Of a stretch of 64,000 bases of DNA, positions 1 through 7,876 are shown one piece after another. Source of the stretch: Proteiniclasticum ruminis DSM 24773 (GTDB taxonomy: Bacteria > Bacillota > Clostridia > Clostridiales > Clostridiaceae). The notes beneath the pieces are model-generated. The model ran no database searches and had not been told where the DNA came from. It worked only from the letters and a program-made list of their open reading frames with translations. The stretch covers positions 186,001 through 250,000 of the forward strand of contig NZ_JNKC01000004.1 of the NCBI RefSeq assembly GCF_000701905.1. The letters run 5' to 3'. Position 1 is the stretch's first letter, and each line of letters begins with the position of its first letter. The translations under genes and the position numbers were made by a program.

Positions 1-94
1 CGGAACCCATTTCCCTTGTCTTCTTGGAGAATGAGTCCTAGTTTTCAAGGATCCTGAAAAAAGGAGACAATAAGGTACTAGAAGTATAAGAAAT

Positions 95-132
95 AAAAGA
101 TGCACCCTCTCGCAAGAAAGGATGCATCTTTT
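95..132. terminator. Bidirectional hairpin terminator
   Basis: A 10-bp perfect inverted repeat (AAAAGATGCA at 95-104, TGCATCTTTT at 123-132) has A and T runs at its outer edges, so it can terminate in both directions. It lies just downstream of the minus-strand purine permease and would also serve any plus-strand gene ending left of the window. Bases 1-94 show nothing I can assign. Confidence 0.75.
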
Positions 133-185
133 CACTTATATGGAATATATAGGGATCCAGCTAGAGCGCGGGGACGCTGTAGCCT

Positions 186-1580
186 TTAGGCAATGGCAGT
201 CAGTACGAAGGAAAGCATAAAGAGTACGGTGATGATATAAAGGATTGGATGTACTTCTTTACCCTTCTTCTGAATAATCTTGGAGATGGCATAGAACAGG
301 AATCCAAATGCTATACCATTGGTGATGGAGTAGGAGAAAGGCATGAACGCGATGACCATGAATGCAGGAACTGCAACAGCCAGGTCGTGCCAGTCAATAT
401 TCTTCAGACCTTCAGACATGAAGATACCTACAACAATCAGTGCAGGAGCAGTCGCTGCGCCTGGAACCATCAGTGCGATAGGAGAAAGGAATAGTGAGAT
501 GAGGAACAGTACCCCTGTGGTTACAGATGCAAGTCCAGTCTTCGCTCCCTGAGCGATACCAGCAGCACTTTCCACATAGGTGGTAGCATTGGAGGTACCA
601 AGCAGTGCACCAATGGAGGTAGCAGTAGCATCAGCAAACAGAGCCTTTTCCATCTTCGTGCTCATTCCCTTGGATTCTTCAATGGAGTTTGCATCCTCTT
701 CTGTGAAGATCCCTGCTTTTCTTCCAGCACCCAGGAAAGTTCCGATGGTGTCGAAGGTATCCGTGAGAGAGAATGCAAAGACGGTGGTCAGTGTGATAAA
801 CAGCTTGTCCGCTGCGAAAATACCTTTAAAGTCCAGTGCGAAAAGTGTTGGCGCTAAGCTAGGTACTTTGAACATGTCTGCAGAAAGCTCTGGAACATGG
901 GTTACACCAAAGAAAATACCCAGTACAGTGGTGGACACGATTCCAATAAGAATTGCACTTCTCACCTTAAGAAGAAGAAGTACCACTGTGATGATGAGTC
1001 CAATTAAAGCAACCTGAGCGGTTGGGTTTGTAAAATCAGTCAGCGCAGGGATGATGTCTGCGAACATTCCGCTTCCATCTCCGTTGTCGGTGATTCTGGA
1101 AACTGTTTCTGCTGTAAAGGTCAGGAATCCAGCCTGCTTGATTCCAAGGTATGCAATGAAAAGGCCGATACCACCGCTGATGGCATACTGAAGGGATTCT
1201 GGAATCGCCTTTACGATCATCTTACGGATCTTAGTAACCGTGATGAAAATGTTGATCAGACCACAGATGAATACCAGAGCCAGCGCCTGCTGCCAGGAGT
1301 ATCCAAGGACAAAAACAACAGTAAAGGTAAAGAATGCATTCAGTCCCATACCTGGAGCTACAGCAAAAGGCACGTTGGCAACAAAAGCCATGATGAAAGT
1401 TCCGATTGCCGCGGAAAGAATCGTTGCGGTAAATACAGCACCCTGATCCATTCCAGTGAGAGCCAGAATCTGTGGATTAACAAAAATAATGTAGGCCATC
1501 GTCAGGAATGTGGTAAAGCCACCCAGCACTTCGGTCTTAACGTCTGTACCGTTTTCCTTCAACTTAAAAAGTTTTTCCAT
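186..1580 (-). CDS. NCS2-family purine permease (adenine/hypoxanthine/guanine type)
   Basis: Integral membrane purine:proton symporter of the NCS2/AzgA-like branch (COG2252), importing adenine or hypoxanthine/guanine for salvage. The 464-residue length is normal for the family. The signature APGMGLNAFF lies near residue 75, the DTFDTIGTFLGAG stretch near residue 275, and about 12-14 hydrophobic segments span the protein. The ATG has GAGGTG about 4 bases upstream. It is transcribed alone, with its own promoter at 1620-1648 and a terminator at 95-132. I looked for a purine riboswitch in the leader and found none. The exact purine cannot be read from the sequence. Confidence 0.93.
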   Translation of the reverse strand: MEKLFKLKENGTDVKTEVLGGFTTFLTMAYIIFVNPQILALTGMDQGAVFTATILSAAIGTFIMAFVANVPFAVAPGMGLNAFFTFTVVFVLGYSWQQALALVFICGLINIFITVTKIRKMIVKAIPESLQYAISGGIGLFIAYLGIKQAGFLTFTAETVSRITDNGDGSGMFADIIPALTDFTNPTAQVALIGLIITVVLLLLKVRSAILIGIVSTTVLGIFFGVTHVPELSADMFKVPSLAPTLFALDFKGIFAADKLFITLTTVFAFSLTDTFDTIGTFLGAGRKAGIFTEEDANSIEESKGMSTKMEKALFADATATSIGALLGTSNATTYVESAAGIAQGAKTGLASVTTGVLFLISLFLSPIALMVPGAATAPALIVVGIFMSEGLKNIDWHDLAVAVPAFMVIAFMPFSYSITNGIAFGFLFYAISKIIQKKGKEVHPILYIITVLFMLSFVLTAIA

Positions 1581-1619
1581 TTTACACCTCGTATAAATAT
1601 TTAGTATGATTACCTCTTT

Positions 1620-1648
1620 ATTCTATCCGAACATTAAGCATATTGCAA
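1620..1648 (-). promoter_or_regulatory. Sigma-A-type promoter of the purine permease
   Basis: On the minus strand TTGCAA (1643-1648) is separated by 17 bases from TAGAAT (1620-1625), and the permease start codon follows about 40 bases downstream. Apart from this promoter and the gnd terminator, the 366-base gap 1581-1946 holds nothing I can assign. Confidence 0.7.
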
Positions 1649-1892
1649 TATTTTTTATTCGTAATTTGAAGTCTTTACATTTTTGTGAATGAAAACGGTT
1701 ATCTTTGTACTTTTCCCTTTCAACCGTGCATATTTTTCTCAATATCCGTATTTATCCATACAATATCCACAGTTGTTGATAACATCATTCGGTGTTTTGG
1801 CCAAAGATCCTGGTTCTTTTTTTCTTTCCGCTATACGTACAACCTCTGCTTTTTTCCCATATATTTCGTGCGTAAAATAATCCCATGTTCGT

Positions 1893-1922
1893 AAAAAGAC
1901 CTCGAGTATAAACCCGAGGTCT
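1893..1922 (-). terminator. Rho-independent terminator of gnd
   Basis: An 8-bp stem (1897-1904 with 1915-1922) is followed on the minus strand by five T residues (complement of 1893-1897). It lies about 25 bases past the stop codon of the 6-phosphogluconate dehydrogenase gene. Confidence 0.8.
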
Positions 1923-1946
1923 CTTTTCATGCTGTTTTCAGCGCTA

Positions 1947-3395
1947 TTAAACTTTATAGATGGTGGAAGCGGTATTGCCACCTTCTCCACTCCAGTTGTG
2001 GTGGAAGAATTCTCCCTCCGCACGGTCCACTCTTTCATACATATGCGCACCAAAGTAGTCTCTTTGGGCCTGAAGAAGGTTCGCTGGAAGATTCTCTGTA
2101 TGGTATCCGTCATAGTAGGACAGCGCAGAGCTCATGGCCGGCATGGCAATACCGTTCCGGATGCCAAGGATCACCATCTCTCTTAATCCTGCCACTGCTT
2201 CTTCCAGTTCTTTTCTGAAGAAAGGGGCTGTCATGAGGTTCTTCAGCTCCGCATCCTCTTCATAGGCAGTTCGGATGTCATTGAGAAATGCAGAGCGGAT
2301 GATGCAGCCGCCTCTCCAGATGGAGGCGATTTCTCCCAGCTTCAGCTCCCATCGGTAATGATCCGATGCTGCTTTCATAAGAGAGAACCCTTGGGCATAG
2401 GAGATGATCTTTGCCGCATACAGGGCTTTTTCCAGAAGCACCACGGTGTCATTCTTCTCTGGAAGGCTTCTTGGTTTTTCTACGCCCTTGGCTGCAGCCA
2501 CTCTTTCAGACTTCATGGAAGAAAGGATTCTTGCATAGACCGCTTCTGTGATCAGGGTCACTGGTTCTCCCTCCTCCAGAGCGGAAATCACCGTCCATTT
2601 TCCAGTTCCCTTCTGCATGGCCTTATCCAGAATGTAATTGACGATATAGTCTCCCGTTTCATCCTTCTCATTTAGAATCTCAGAGGTGATCTCCACCAGG
2701 TAGCTCTCCAGTCTTCCTTCATTCCAGGTAGAGAAGATCTTCGCCATCTCCTCATTGTCGGCCCCCACCACATCCCGAAGGATGGCGTAGACTTCAGAGA
2801 TCAGCTGCATGTCTCCATATTCAATGCCGTTGTGTACTGTTTTCACATAGTGGCCTGAACCGCCGTTTCCAATCCAGGAGGTGCAAGGTTCATCCCCGTT
2901 TACACCGGCCTTTGCCGCAATGGCCATGAAAATATCCTTCACCCCTGCCCAAGCTTCTTTGTTTCCACCAGGCATCATAGAGGGTCCGTAGAGAGCGCCC
3001 AGCTCTCCTCCCGAAACACCAGAACCGATATAATAGATGCCTTTTTCCTCCAAGTACGCTACTCTTCTTTCTGTATCCTCATAATTGGAGTTTCCCCCAT
3101 CAATGATGGTGTCACCAGGCTCCAGATACGGAAGAAAATTCTCAATGGTAAGATCCACGGTTTCTCCAGCCTTGATCATCAGCATGATCTTTCTTGGTTT
3201 CTTTAAAGAAGCCGCAAACTCTTCCATAGAATAGGCAGGAATGAAGTTTCCTTCCTTTCCTTTTCCTTCCATAAACTCCCTTATGACTTCCACACTTCTG
3301 TTGCCAATGGTCACAGGATATCCCTTAGACTCTATATTTCTTGCCAGGTTCTCTCCCATGACACGAAACCCATAAATACCTATTTCACCTTTCAT
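1947..3395 (-). CDS. gnd: 6-phosphogluconate dehydrogenase, decarboxylating
   Basis: Oxidative pentose phosphate enzyme converting 6-phosphogluconate and NADP to ribulose 5-phosphate, CO2 and NADPH in the cytoplasm. At 482 residues it is full length. An N-terminal Rossmann domain contains GFRVMGENLARN. The NRS after strand 2 is where NADP enzymes place a phosphate-binding Arg. IIDGGNSNYEDT and SGVSGGELGALYGPSMMPGG are the substrate-loop signatures. The C-terminal QRDYFGAHMYERVD tail matches dimer-tail residues of the family. The ATG has GGAGG 7 bases upstream. It is monocistronic. GntZ-type NAD preference is possible and cannot be excluded from sequence alone. Confidence 0.95.
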   Translation of the reverse strand: MKGEIGIYGFRVMGENLARNIESKGYPVTIGNRSVEVIREFMEGKGKEGNFIPAYSMEEFAASLKKPRKIMLMIKAGETVDLTIENFLPYLEPGDTIIDGGNSNYEDTERRVAYLEEKGIYYIGSGVSGGELGALYGPSMMPGGNKEAWAGVKDIFMAIAAKAGVNGDEPCTSWIGNGGSGHYVKTVHNGIEYGDMQLISEVYAILRDVVGADNEEMAKIFSTWNEGRLESYLVEITSEILNEKDETGDYIVNYILDKAMQKGTGKWTVISALEEGEPVTLITEAVYARILSSMKSERVAAAKGVEKPRSLPEKNDTVVLLEKALYAAKIISYAQGFSLMKAASDHYRWELKLGEIASIWRGGCIIRSAFLNDIRTAYEEDAELKNLMTAPFFRKELEEAVAGLREMVILGIRNGIAMPAMSSALSYYDGYHTENLPANLLQAQRDYFGAHMYERVDRAEGEFFHHNWSGEGGNTASTIYKV

Positions 3396-3460
3396 TCTAA
3401 ACCTCCAAAGGCAGTTTCCCCGCCCAAATCAATTTGATACAAGTTAATCTCTTTCTTCTT

Positions 3461-3489
3461 ATTATCATGGTTTCCATGTCATTTTTCAA
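3461..3489 (-). promoter_or_regulatory. gnd promoter with palindrome in the spacer
   Basis: On the minus strand TTGAAA (3484-3489) and GATAAT (3461-3466) are 17 bases apart. Most of the spacer is the perfect palindrome CATGG-TTT-CCATG (3466-3478), which would place a dimeric repressor directly between -35 and -10. Promoter assignment is good; the operator is inference. Confidence 0.65.
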
Positions 3490-3508
3490 GAGGCAACGGA
3501 AACTTCAT

Positions 3509-3551
3509 AAAAAAAGTCATCTGGAGCAGAAAAGATCCCTGCTCCCGATGA
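3509..3551 (-). terminator. Rho-independent terminator of the small XRE gene
   Basis: A stem of about 12 bp with one mismatch (GGAGCAG 3523-3529 with CTGCTCC 3539-3545, extended by TCATC/GATGA) is followed on the minus strand by seven T residues (complement of 3509-3515). Confidence 0.85.
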
Positions 3552-3562
3552 AATGATTGTTT

Positions 3563-3769
3563 CTATTCTTCTGTATCTTTTAGTAAGTCCACATAGCTGA
3601 TTTCAAGGCCTTTGGCGATTCTTTTCAATGTTTTAATGGACGGATTTGTTCTTCCGATTTCCATGTCTGAAAGATATGTATTTGATATTTTTACAATGTC
3701 TCCAAGTTCTTTCTGTGTCAGATTCTTCTTTTTTCGGTATTTGCGTATATTATCTCCGATAGTGACCAC
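3563..3769 (-). CDS. Small XRE-family (Cro/CI-type HTH) regulator
   Basis: A 68-residue protein consisting almost entirely of one Cro/C1 helix-turn-helix: NLTQKELGDIVKISNTYLSD supplies the two recognition helices, followed by PSIKTLKRIAKGLEIS. It has no sensor or oligomerisation domain, so it probably acts as a simple DNA-binding dimer. It is divergent from a second XRE gene at 3925, with a palindrome between them. The start is uncertain: the GTG at 3769 is only 1 base from a GGAGG but about 5 bases from an upstream GGTGG. Targets are unknown. Confidence 0.8.
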   Translation of the reverse strand: MVTIGDNIRKYRKKKNLTQKELGDIVKISNTYLSDMEIGRTNPSIKTLKRIAKGLEISYVDLLKDTEE

Positions 3770-3790
3770 TCCTCCACCCCCTATAAGAAT

Positions 3791-3818
3791 ATTATACGTT
3801 TAAACCGAAATAATTCAA
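3791..3818 (-). promoter_or_regulatory. Promoter of the small XRE gene
   Basis: TTGAAT (3813-3818) and TATAAT (3791-3796) on the minus strand are 16 bases apart. The spacer contains the 8-base palindrome GTTTAAAC (3798-3805), a plausible autoregulatory contact. Confidence 0.6.
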
Positions 3819-3824
3819 TGGATT

Positions 3825-3841
3825 TTACGCCTGTGGCGTAA
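3825..3841. promoter_or_regulatory. Candidate operator between divergent XRE genes
   Basis: Perfect palindrome TTACGCC-TGT-GGCGTAA midway between two divergently transcribed XRE regulators. The position and 7-bp arms fit a Cro/C1-type dimer site controlling one or both genes. Which regulator binds is not visible. Confidence 0.5.
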
Positions 3842-3924
3842 TTTATCTTTCCTGTAACTTCTTTCATGGTTTTCATTGTAAAATAAACCTGAAATACCAA
3901 AATTTACGGAATTTGGAGGATCTT

Positions 3925-4263
3925 ATGAGCATTGGTGAAAAACTGAAAGCAGCCAGGAAACAAAAGAGACTTACTTTGAAAGAAGTCGCCAGTGTCACAA
4001 ATCTTTCCATCTCTTATATCAGCGATATAGAGCATGGGAAGAGTTTACCCCCCATCGATACCCTCACAAGCCTCTGCAGAGCTCTGGACATCTCCATGTA
4101 CAGCTTTTTCAAGGAAGAGGAACCCATGTTCCTCCGGGAGACCACACTCCAGGGAGAGCTGACAGAACTTCTCCGGGACTTTTCAGACTGGAGCCCTGAG
4201 GATAAAGAAGAGCTCCTCCGTTATCTGAAAGCGAAGAAAGTGGTCAGAGAAGGAGAAGCCTAA
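3925..4263 (+). CDS. XRE-family regulator with C-terminal helical extension
   Basis: A 112-residue regulator. Residues 1-65 form a Cro/C1 HTH (RLTLKEVASVTNLSISYISD then PPIDTLTSLCRALDIS). Residues 66-112 form a charged helical tail ending in SPEDKEELLRYLKAKK, as in many SinR-like or phage-type regulators, probably for oligomerisation. The ATG at 3925 is chosen because GGAGGA ends 4 bases before it; an in-frame TTG at 3913 overlaps that ribosome binding site and is unlikely. It is single-gene, ended by the hairpin at 4294-4331. Target genes are unknown. Confidence 0.85.
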   Translation: MSIGEKLKAARKQKRLTLKEVASVTNLSISYISDIEHGKSLPPIDTLTSLCRALDISMYSFFKEEEPMFLRETTLQGELTELLRDFSDWSPEDKEELLRYLKAKKVVREGEA

Positions 4264-4293
4264 GAAAACAGAGAAAACAGAAGATAAAAAATG

Positions 4294-4331
4294 AAAGATG
4301 GAGCGGCCACATCAGGCTGCCCCATCTTTTT
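4294..4331. terminator. Bidirectional terminator overlapping the end of the FUSC gene
   Basis: AAAGATGG (4294-4301) pairs with CCATCTTT (4322-4329), with a further GGC/GCC pairing inside, and a T run follows on the plus strand. It lies between the convergent XRE and exporter genes and includes the last codons of the exporter. Confidence 0.75.
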
Positions 4332-5331
4332 TCTGTTTCCAGAAGGTCTCTTTGTCGTACTCAGACAGGTTCTCAGAAAACTTCTTCTTGATTTCCAAAA
4401 GCCGCTGAAGATCTCTTATATACTGGTAAAGACTGGATCTGTTCTCAAACTCTTCCCTGGTTTTCGGCAGGTCCTGCTTTCTGAAAATCTCCAGATAGTC
4501 ACAAAGATCCTCCATGAGCTCCTTTGCTGTATTGATCTCATGGAACTGGTCACTGACCAGTTCTGAAAGAGAAGCCACCAGGCGGTTCTGCTCATAGTAT
4601 CTGGTCACATGGTTCAGATGATCGCTCATGATTTTCAGCACTTCGTACTGTTTGATCCGCATTTCCATATACCGCACATAATACACAAAGCTTTCGGAGA
4701 GGTAGTTGGAGGAAAGCCTCTGGGCTTTGTCCATGCCTCTTTTCAGCGTCGCATCCAGCTTTTGAAGAAGATCTTCTGCCTCATGATCCTTCTTCTGGGT
4801 GAGAATGCTTCTAGAAAAACTGAGAAGAATGGCCCGGAAGAGTTCTTCCACTTCCTTCTGGGCAGCCCGGATATCCTTTTCCACACTGGGCATATAAGTA
4901 TTCAGAAGAAGGGCAATCCCCGCCCCAATGACAAGTATGCCATACTCATTGAGGATCCAGGAAAAAGCCACCGATTCTTCCACCAAGAGGTGGGTCACAA
5001 GGACGGTGCTGGGTACAATGCCATCGTTGAGATTCAGCGCCGCCGCCGTGGGGATAAAAAGGAGAAGGTATATGCCAAAGCTCCAGGCAGAGTAGCCTAA
5101 GAGAAGAAAAACCGCCACTGCCACCGCCAAAGCTAGGGTTGTGGAGCCCAGTCTCCTTAGGGCAATTTCAATGGATTTTCTCTTGGTGCTCTGGACACTG
5201 AGCACTGTGATGACACCTGCAGAAACCGCGTAGGAAAGTCCCACATACTCCGCGATGAGCACCGCTAAGGTGGCGCCAATGGCCGTTTTAAAGGTTCTGT
5301 ATCCTACATATTTACGGAGCTTCATGTTCAT
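4312..5331 (-). CDS. FUSC/ArAE-type aromatic acid exporter family protein
   Basis: A 339-residue membrane protein of the ArAE_1/DUF939 type. The N-terminal half (about residues 10-150) holds four to six hydrophobic helices. The C-terminal half is a soluble, charged helical domain (ArAE_1_C-like). Related proteins efflux aromatic carboxylates or contribute to envelope homeostasis; the substrate here is unknown. It overlaps the upstream MarR gene by 20 bases, so the two are translated from one mRNA. That pairing suggests that a small aromatic ligand releases MarR and turns on its own efflux pump. It has half the length of the two-module E. coli AaeB proteins, which is normal for Firmicutes. Confidence 0.82.
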   Translation of the reverse strand: MNMKLRKYVGYRTFKTAIGATLAVLIAEYVGLSYAVSAGVITVLSVQSTKRKSIEIALRRLGSTTLALAVAVAVFLLLGYSAWSFGIYLLLFIPTAAALNLNDGIVPSTVLVTHLLVEESVAFSWILNEYGILVIGAGIALLLNTYMPSVEKDIRAAQKEVEELFRAILLSFSRSILTQKKDHEAEDLLQKLDATLKRGMDKAQRLSSNYLSESFVYYVRYMEMRIKQYEVLKIMSDHLNHVTRYYEQNRLVASLSELVSDQFHEINTAKELMEDLCDYLEIFRKQDLPKTREEFENRSSLYQYIRDLQRLLEIKKKFSENLSEYDKETFWKQKKDGAA

Positions 5332-5776
5332 CCAGCCTTTGCATTTTTTTCAGAAGGGTGATGAGGGTTTTCTTTTCTTCTTCACTGAGGCCCTCCATGG
5401 ACTCTTTCATGATGGAAAGATGCTTCGGAAACACCTCTTCCATGATATCTTTTCCTTTTTCTGTGAGGCTCAGCTGATAAGACCTCCTGTCTCCAGGGGT
5501 CGCTTTTTTCACCACATAGTCTTCCTTCATAAGATTCTGTATGACCACGGTCATATTGCCGCCACTGGTTAAAATCTTCTCTGTGATCTCGCAGACCCTC
5601 ATGTCTCCTTTGTGATATAAAACCTCCAGTACCATAAATTGCGAGGGGGTCAATCCAGAGTCCTTCATGTTCCTCATGGTCTCCTTATGGACCATGGAAA
5701 GGCTCCGGCTGAGTGAGATCAGCAGTTTCAGATTGAGATCATGTTCTTTGCCATAACTTTTTTTCTTTATTTCCAT
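5312..5776 (-). CDS. MarR-family transcriptional regulator
   Basis: A 154-residue winged-helix MarR regulator. LTPSQFMVLEVLYHKG begins the HTH, the recognition helix lies in SGGNMTVVIQNLMKEDYV, and the wing is ATPGDRRSYQLSLTEKGK with the conserved DRR. It probably represses its own operon, which includes the downstream FUSC exporter. The open frame extends upstream to a TTG at 5821, but that stretch contains a near-consensus promoter (5783-5811) and has no ribosome binding site, so I place the start at ATG 5776. The predicted transcription start falls on or next to that ATG, implying a leaderless or nearly leaderless message. Confidence 0.85.
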   Translation of the reverse strand: MEIKKKSYGKEHDLNLKLLISLSRSLSMVHKETMRNMKDSGLTPSQFMVLEVLYHKGDMRVCEITEKILTSGGNMTVVIQNLMKEDYVVKKATPGDRRSYQLSLTEKGKDIMEEVFPKHLSIMKESMEGLSEEEKKTLITLLKKMQRLDEHEAP

Positions 5777-5782
5777 ACCTTT

Positions 5783-5811
5783 ACTATAATCGAAATCCCG
5801 TTTCATTTCAA
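5783..5811 (-). promoter_or_regulatory. Near-consensus promoter of the marR-FUSC operon
   Basis: TTGAAA (5806-5811) and TATAGT (5783-5788) on the minus strand are exactly 17 bases apart. The spacer includes GAAAC-GGGA-TTTC-type dyad symmetry that could be the MarR site. The promoter lies inside the longest open frame of marR, which argues for the shorter start at 5776. Confidence 0.7.
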
Positions 5812-5874
5812 TTGCATCCAATTAAATAGACGGGATTCTTTTTCTCACGCTCTGCATCTGTTATTTTTCTACAG

Positions 5875-5900
5875 AAAAAAGTGCTGTCTCCAGCACCTTT
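5875..5900 (-). terminator. Rho-independent terminator of the flavin reductase gene
   Basis: Perfect 6-bp stem GTGCTG-TCTC-CAGCAC (5881-5896) followed on the minus strand by six T residues. Confidence 0.85.
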
Positions 5901-5917
5901 TCCTGTAGTCAAATGAA

Positions 5918-7714
5918 TTATTTGAGGTTCTCCGCAGCATGCTGTCCTGCGATTCTTCCGCTGGTCAGCGCAAACTGCACTGCGGATCCGGACATGTACA
6001 CCTGATTGTAGAGAATTTTGTTGGCATTTTCTCCTGTGGCATAGAGGTTCTCGATGATGCTTCCGTCGTCTTTCAGCACCTGGAAAGAATCATTGGTCTT
6101 TACCCCGCCAAAGGTCCCCATGGTCACTGGGTAGAACTTGATGGCGTAGTAGGGGGCTTTTTCCACGGAAACAAGATAGTCCTTGGACTTGCCCATGGCG
6201 TCCACACCGGACTTCACGCCCTCATTGAAGGTCTTCATGGTTTCTTCTAAAGTTTCCACTGGGACCTTCATGTTTTCTGCCAGTTCTTTGAATGTTTCAC
6301 CCTTCACCACTTCCTCAGAAGGCATGGCCGCTTCTAAAGCTTTCACAAGGTCTCCATTGGCTTCTGTGGAATCCACCAGGAGCCAGGTGCCCTTTTCTTC
6401 AATGAGCTTGTTGGTGGCGATGGAGTAGTGCACTTCCTCGTTCATGAACCTTTCACCGGCGTAATTCACATAAAGCCTTGTCCAGTCCATACCAAGGGCT
6501 TGGGTGCCTGGAATCTTGCTGCCGATGCCAACGCCCATGACCCAAGGCTCCTCATATAGAGCAGCGCCGAGCTTTTCTGCCATAACAATGCCGTCTCCGG
6601 TGCTTCCTGCAGAAGCCCAGCTAAGGGCAGAGGTTCCTTTGGCTTCCGGCACAAATCTCTCCAGAAGCTCTTCACTCTTGGCAAAGCCTCCTGCTGCAAG
6701 GATCACTTTATCTGCATGGACAATGATCTTTCCATTCTTGTCTTTCGCTTCCACACCGATGACTTTTCCGCTTTCATCCACCAGGATGTCCACCACTTCG
6801 GTTTCCGTTCTGATTTCTACGCCTTCGCCGGTGATGAAATTCTTGATGTTATTGGTCAGAGTTGTTCCACCTTTGGTGGTGGCGTCACTCTTTGCAAAAT
6901 GAAGTCTTTTAACTGGATCCAGTCCGAAGCCCATGATGGCAGAGTATTCATGCTTCACGGTATCCACCAGCCACTCTGTGGTGACAACTGCGGCATCCAT
7001 GAACCGGTCCACAAAATCATAATCCGGATACTTTCCATTTTCATTGGAAGATGCCTGACGTTCTTTCCAAAGCTCCATCCAGGAATTCTTGGAGTCTTCA
7101 ATGCCTTCTGCTCTTTGGAACTTGGTGTCTGTGGCGGAAATTCCTCCGCCAGACAGTGCAGTGGATCCTCCCGTTGCAGCCAGTTTTTCCAGTACAATCA
7201 CTTTAGCGCCATGCTCATCTGCTGATGCGGCAGCTACCAGTCCAGCACCGCCGCCACCGACTACCACCACGTCCGTGGTGATCTCAGTGACCTTGGTTTC
7301 CTCTTCCTTGTCTGTGGCTGCTTTCAGCTTTTCAGCATCTCCACCTGCTTTGACAATACAAGCTTCTACTGCGGCCAGCAGGGCCTTTGAGGTTACTGTT
7401 GCTCCTGCAATTGTATCCACAGCTAGAGTTTGTCCGTCCACAATCTCCGCAGGGATTCTTTCGAGGGGTGTATCGCTGATCCCTGCAGATTCTGTGTGGG
7501 ACAGCACCTTTACGGATACAATGGCATCCTTGGACAGTTCCACAGAAACCGTCAGGTCTCCATTATGTCCCTTGACGGTTTCCTCATAGGTGCCTGCTGT
7601 ATAAAGTCCCTTTTCTTCTTCCTTTGGCGCATCGCTTTTCTGGCATCCCGCAAAGCTCATGATCATAAAGACCAGAAGAAGCCCTGCATACCATTTCAGA
7701 TTTCTCTTTTTCAC
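5918..7714 (-). CDS. Flavinylated extracytoplasmic FAD reductase lipoprotein (fumarate/urocanate reductase family)
   Basis: Exported lipoprotein of 598 residues. It begins with a signal peptide (KKRN then a hydrophobic core and the lipobox SFAGC). An FMN-binding domain follows at about residues 35-125 with DTIAGATVTS, where ApbE-type transferases attach FMN to Thr. Then comes a flavocytochrome-c-like FAD domain starting at VVVVGGGGAGLVAAASA. The family takes electrons through covalent FMN and reduces an alkene as an anaerobic electron sink. GERFMNEE matches the catalytic-Arg loop of fumarate reductases. The distal His and Arg motifs that bind the second carboxylate are replaced (PVTMGTFGG, YMSGSAVQ), so the acceptor is probably not fumarate. 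GTG 7714 is the start because GGGAGG lies 8 bases before it; the ATG at 7732 precedes that site. Confidence 0.85.
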   Translation of the reverse strand: MKKRNLKWYAGLLLVFMIMSFAGCQKSDAPKEEEKGLYTAGTYEETVKGHNGDLTVSVELSKDAIVSVKVLSHTESAGISDTPLERIPAEIVDGQTLAVDTIAGATVTSKALLAAVEACIVKAGGDAEKLKAATDKEEETKVTEITTDVVVVGGGGAGLVAAASADEHGAKVIVLEKLAATGGSTALSGGGISATDTKFQRAEGIEDSKNSWMELWKERQASSNENGKYPDYDFVDRFMDAAVVTTEWLVDTVKHEYSAIMGFGLDPVKRLHFAKSDATTKGGTTLTNNIKNFITGEGVEIRTETEVVDILVDESGKVIGVEAKDKNGKIIVHADKVILAAGGFAKSEELLERFVPEAKGTSALSWASAGSTGDGIVMAEKLGAALYEEPWVMGVGIGSKIPGTQALGMDWTRLYVNYAGERFMNEEVHYSIATNKLIEEKGTWLLVDSTEANGDLVKALEAAMPSEEVVKGETFKELAENMKVPVETLEETMKTFNEGVKSGVDAMGKSKDYLVSVEKAPYYAIKFYPVTMGTFGGVKTNDSFQVLKDDGSIIENLYATGENANKILYNQVYMSGSAVQFALTSGRIAGQHAAENLK

Positions 7715-7735
7715 TTCTGTTTCCTCCCGCATTTT

Positions 7736-7753
7736 GTTTGATATTTTTCAAAC
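7736..7753. promoter_or_regulatory. Dyad upstream of the flavin reductase
   Basis: Perfect inverted repeat GTTTGA-TATTTT-TCAAAC directly upstream of the ribosome binding site. A TTGACA on the minus strand lies about 40 bases further upstream with only a weak -10 (TTTAAC at 17 bases). This is a possible operator or leader stem; no binding protein can be named. Confidence 0.35.
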
Positions 7754-7822
7754 TTATATCTATATGTTAAATTATTGTCTTTTGTCCATGTCAACAGGAA
7801 GATTCAGCAGTTTTTCCGTAAA

Positions 7823-7856
7823 ATAACAAAAACCATGGTCTTGACTCCATGGTTTT
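7823..7856 (-). terminator. Rho-independent terminator of the MerR fusion gene
   Basis: Perfect 10-bp stem AAAACCATGG / CCATGGTTTT (7829-7838 and 7847-7856) with a T-rich tail on the minus strand, about 20 bases past the stop of the MerR-fusion gene. Confidence 0.85.
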
Positions 7857-7876
7857 CTTGATGATTCACTCTTCTC

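Noticed and set aside
1581-1946. Purine riboswitch upstream of the purine permease
   Set aside because: I searched the minus strand for the conserved loops and closing stem and found none. The leader from the promoter is only about 35 bases.
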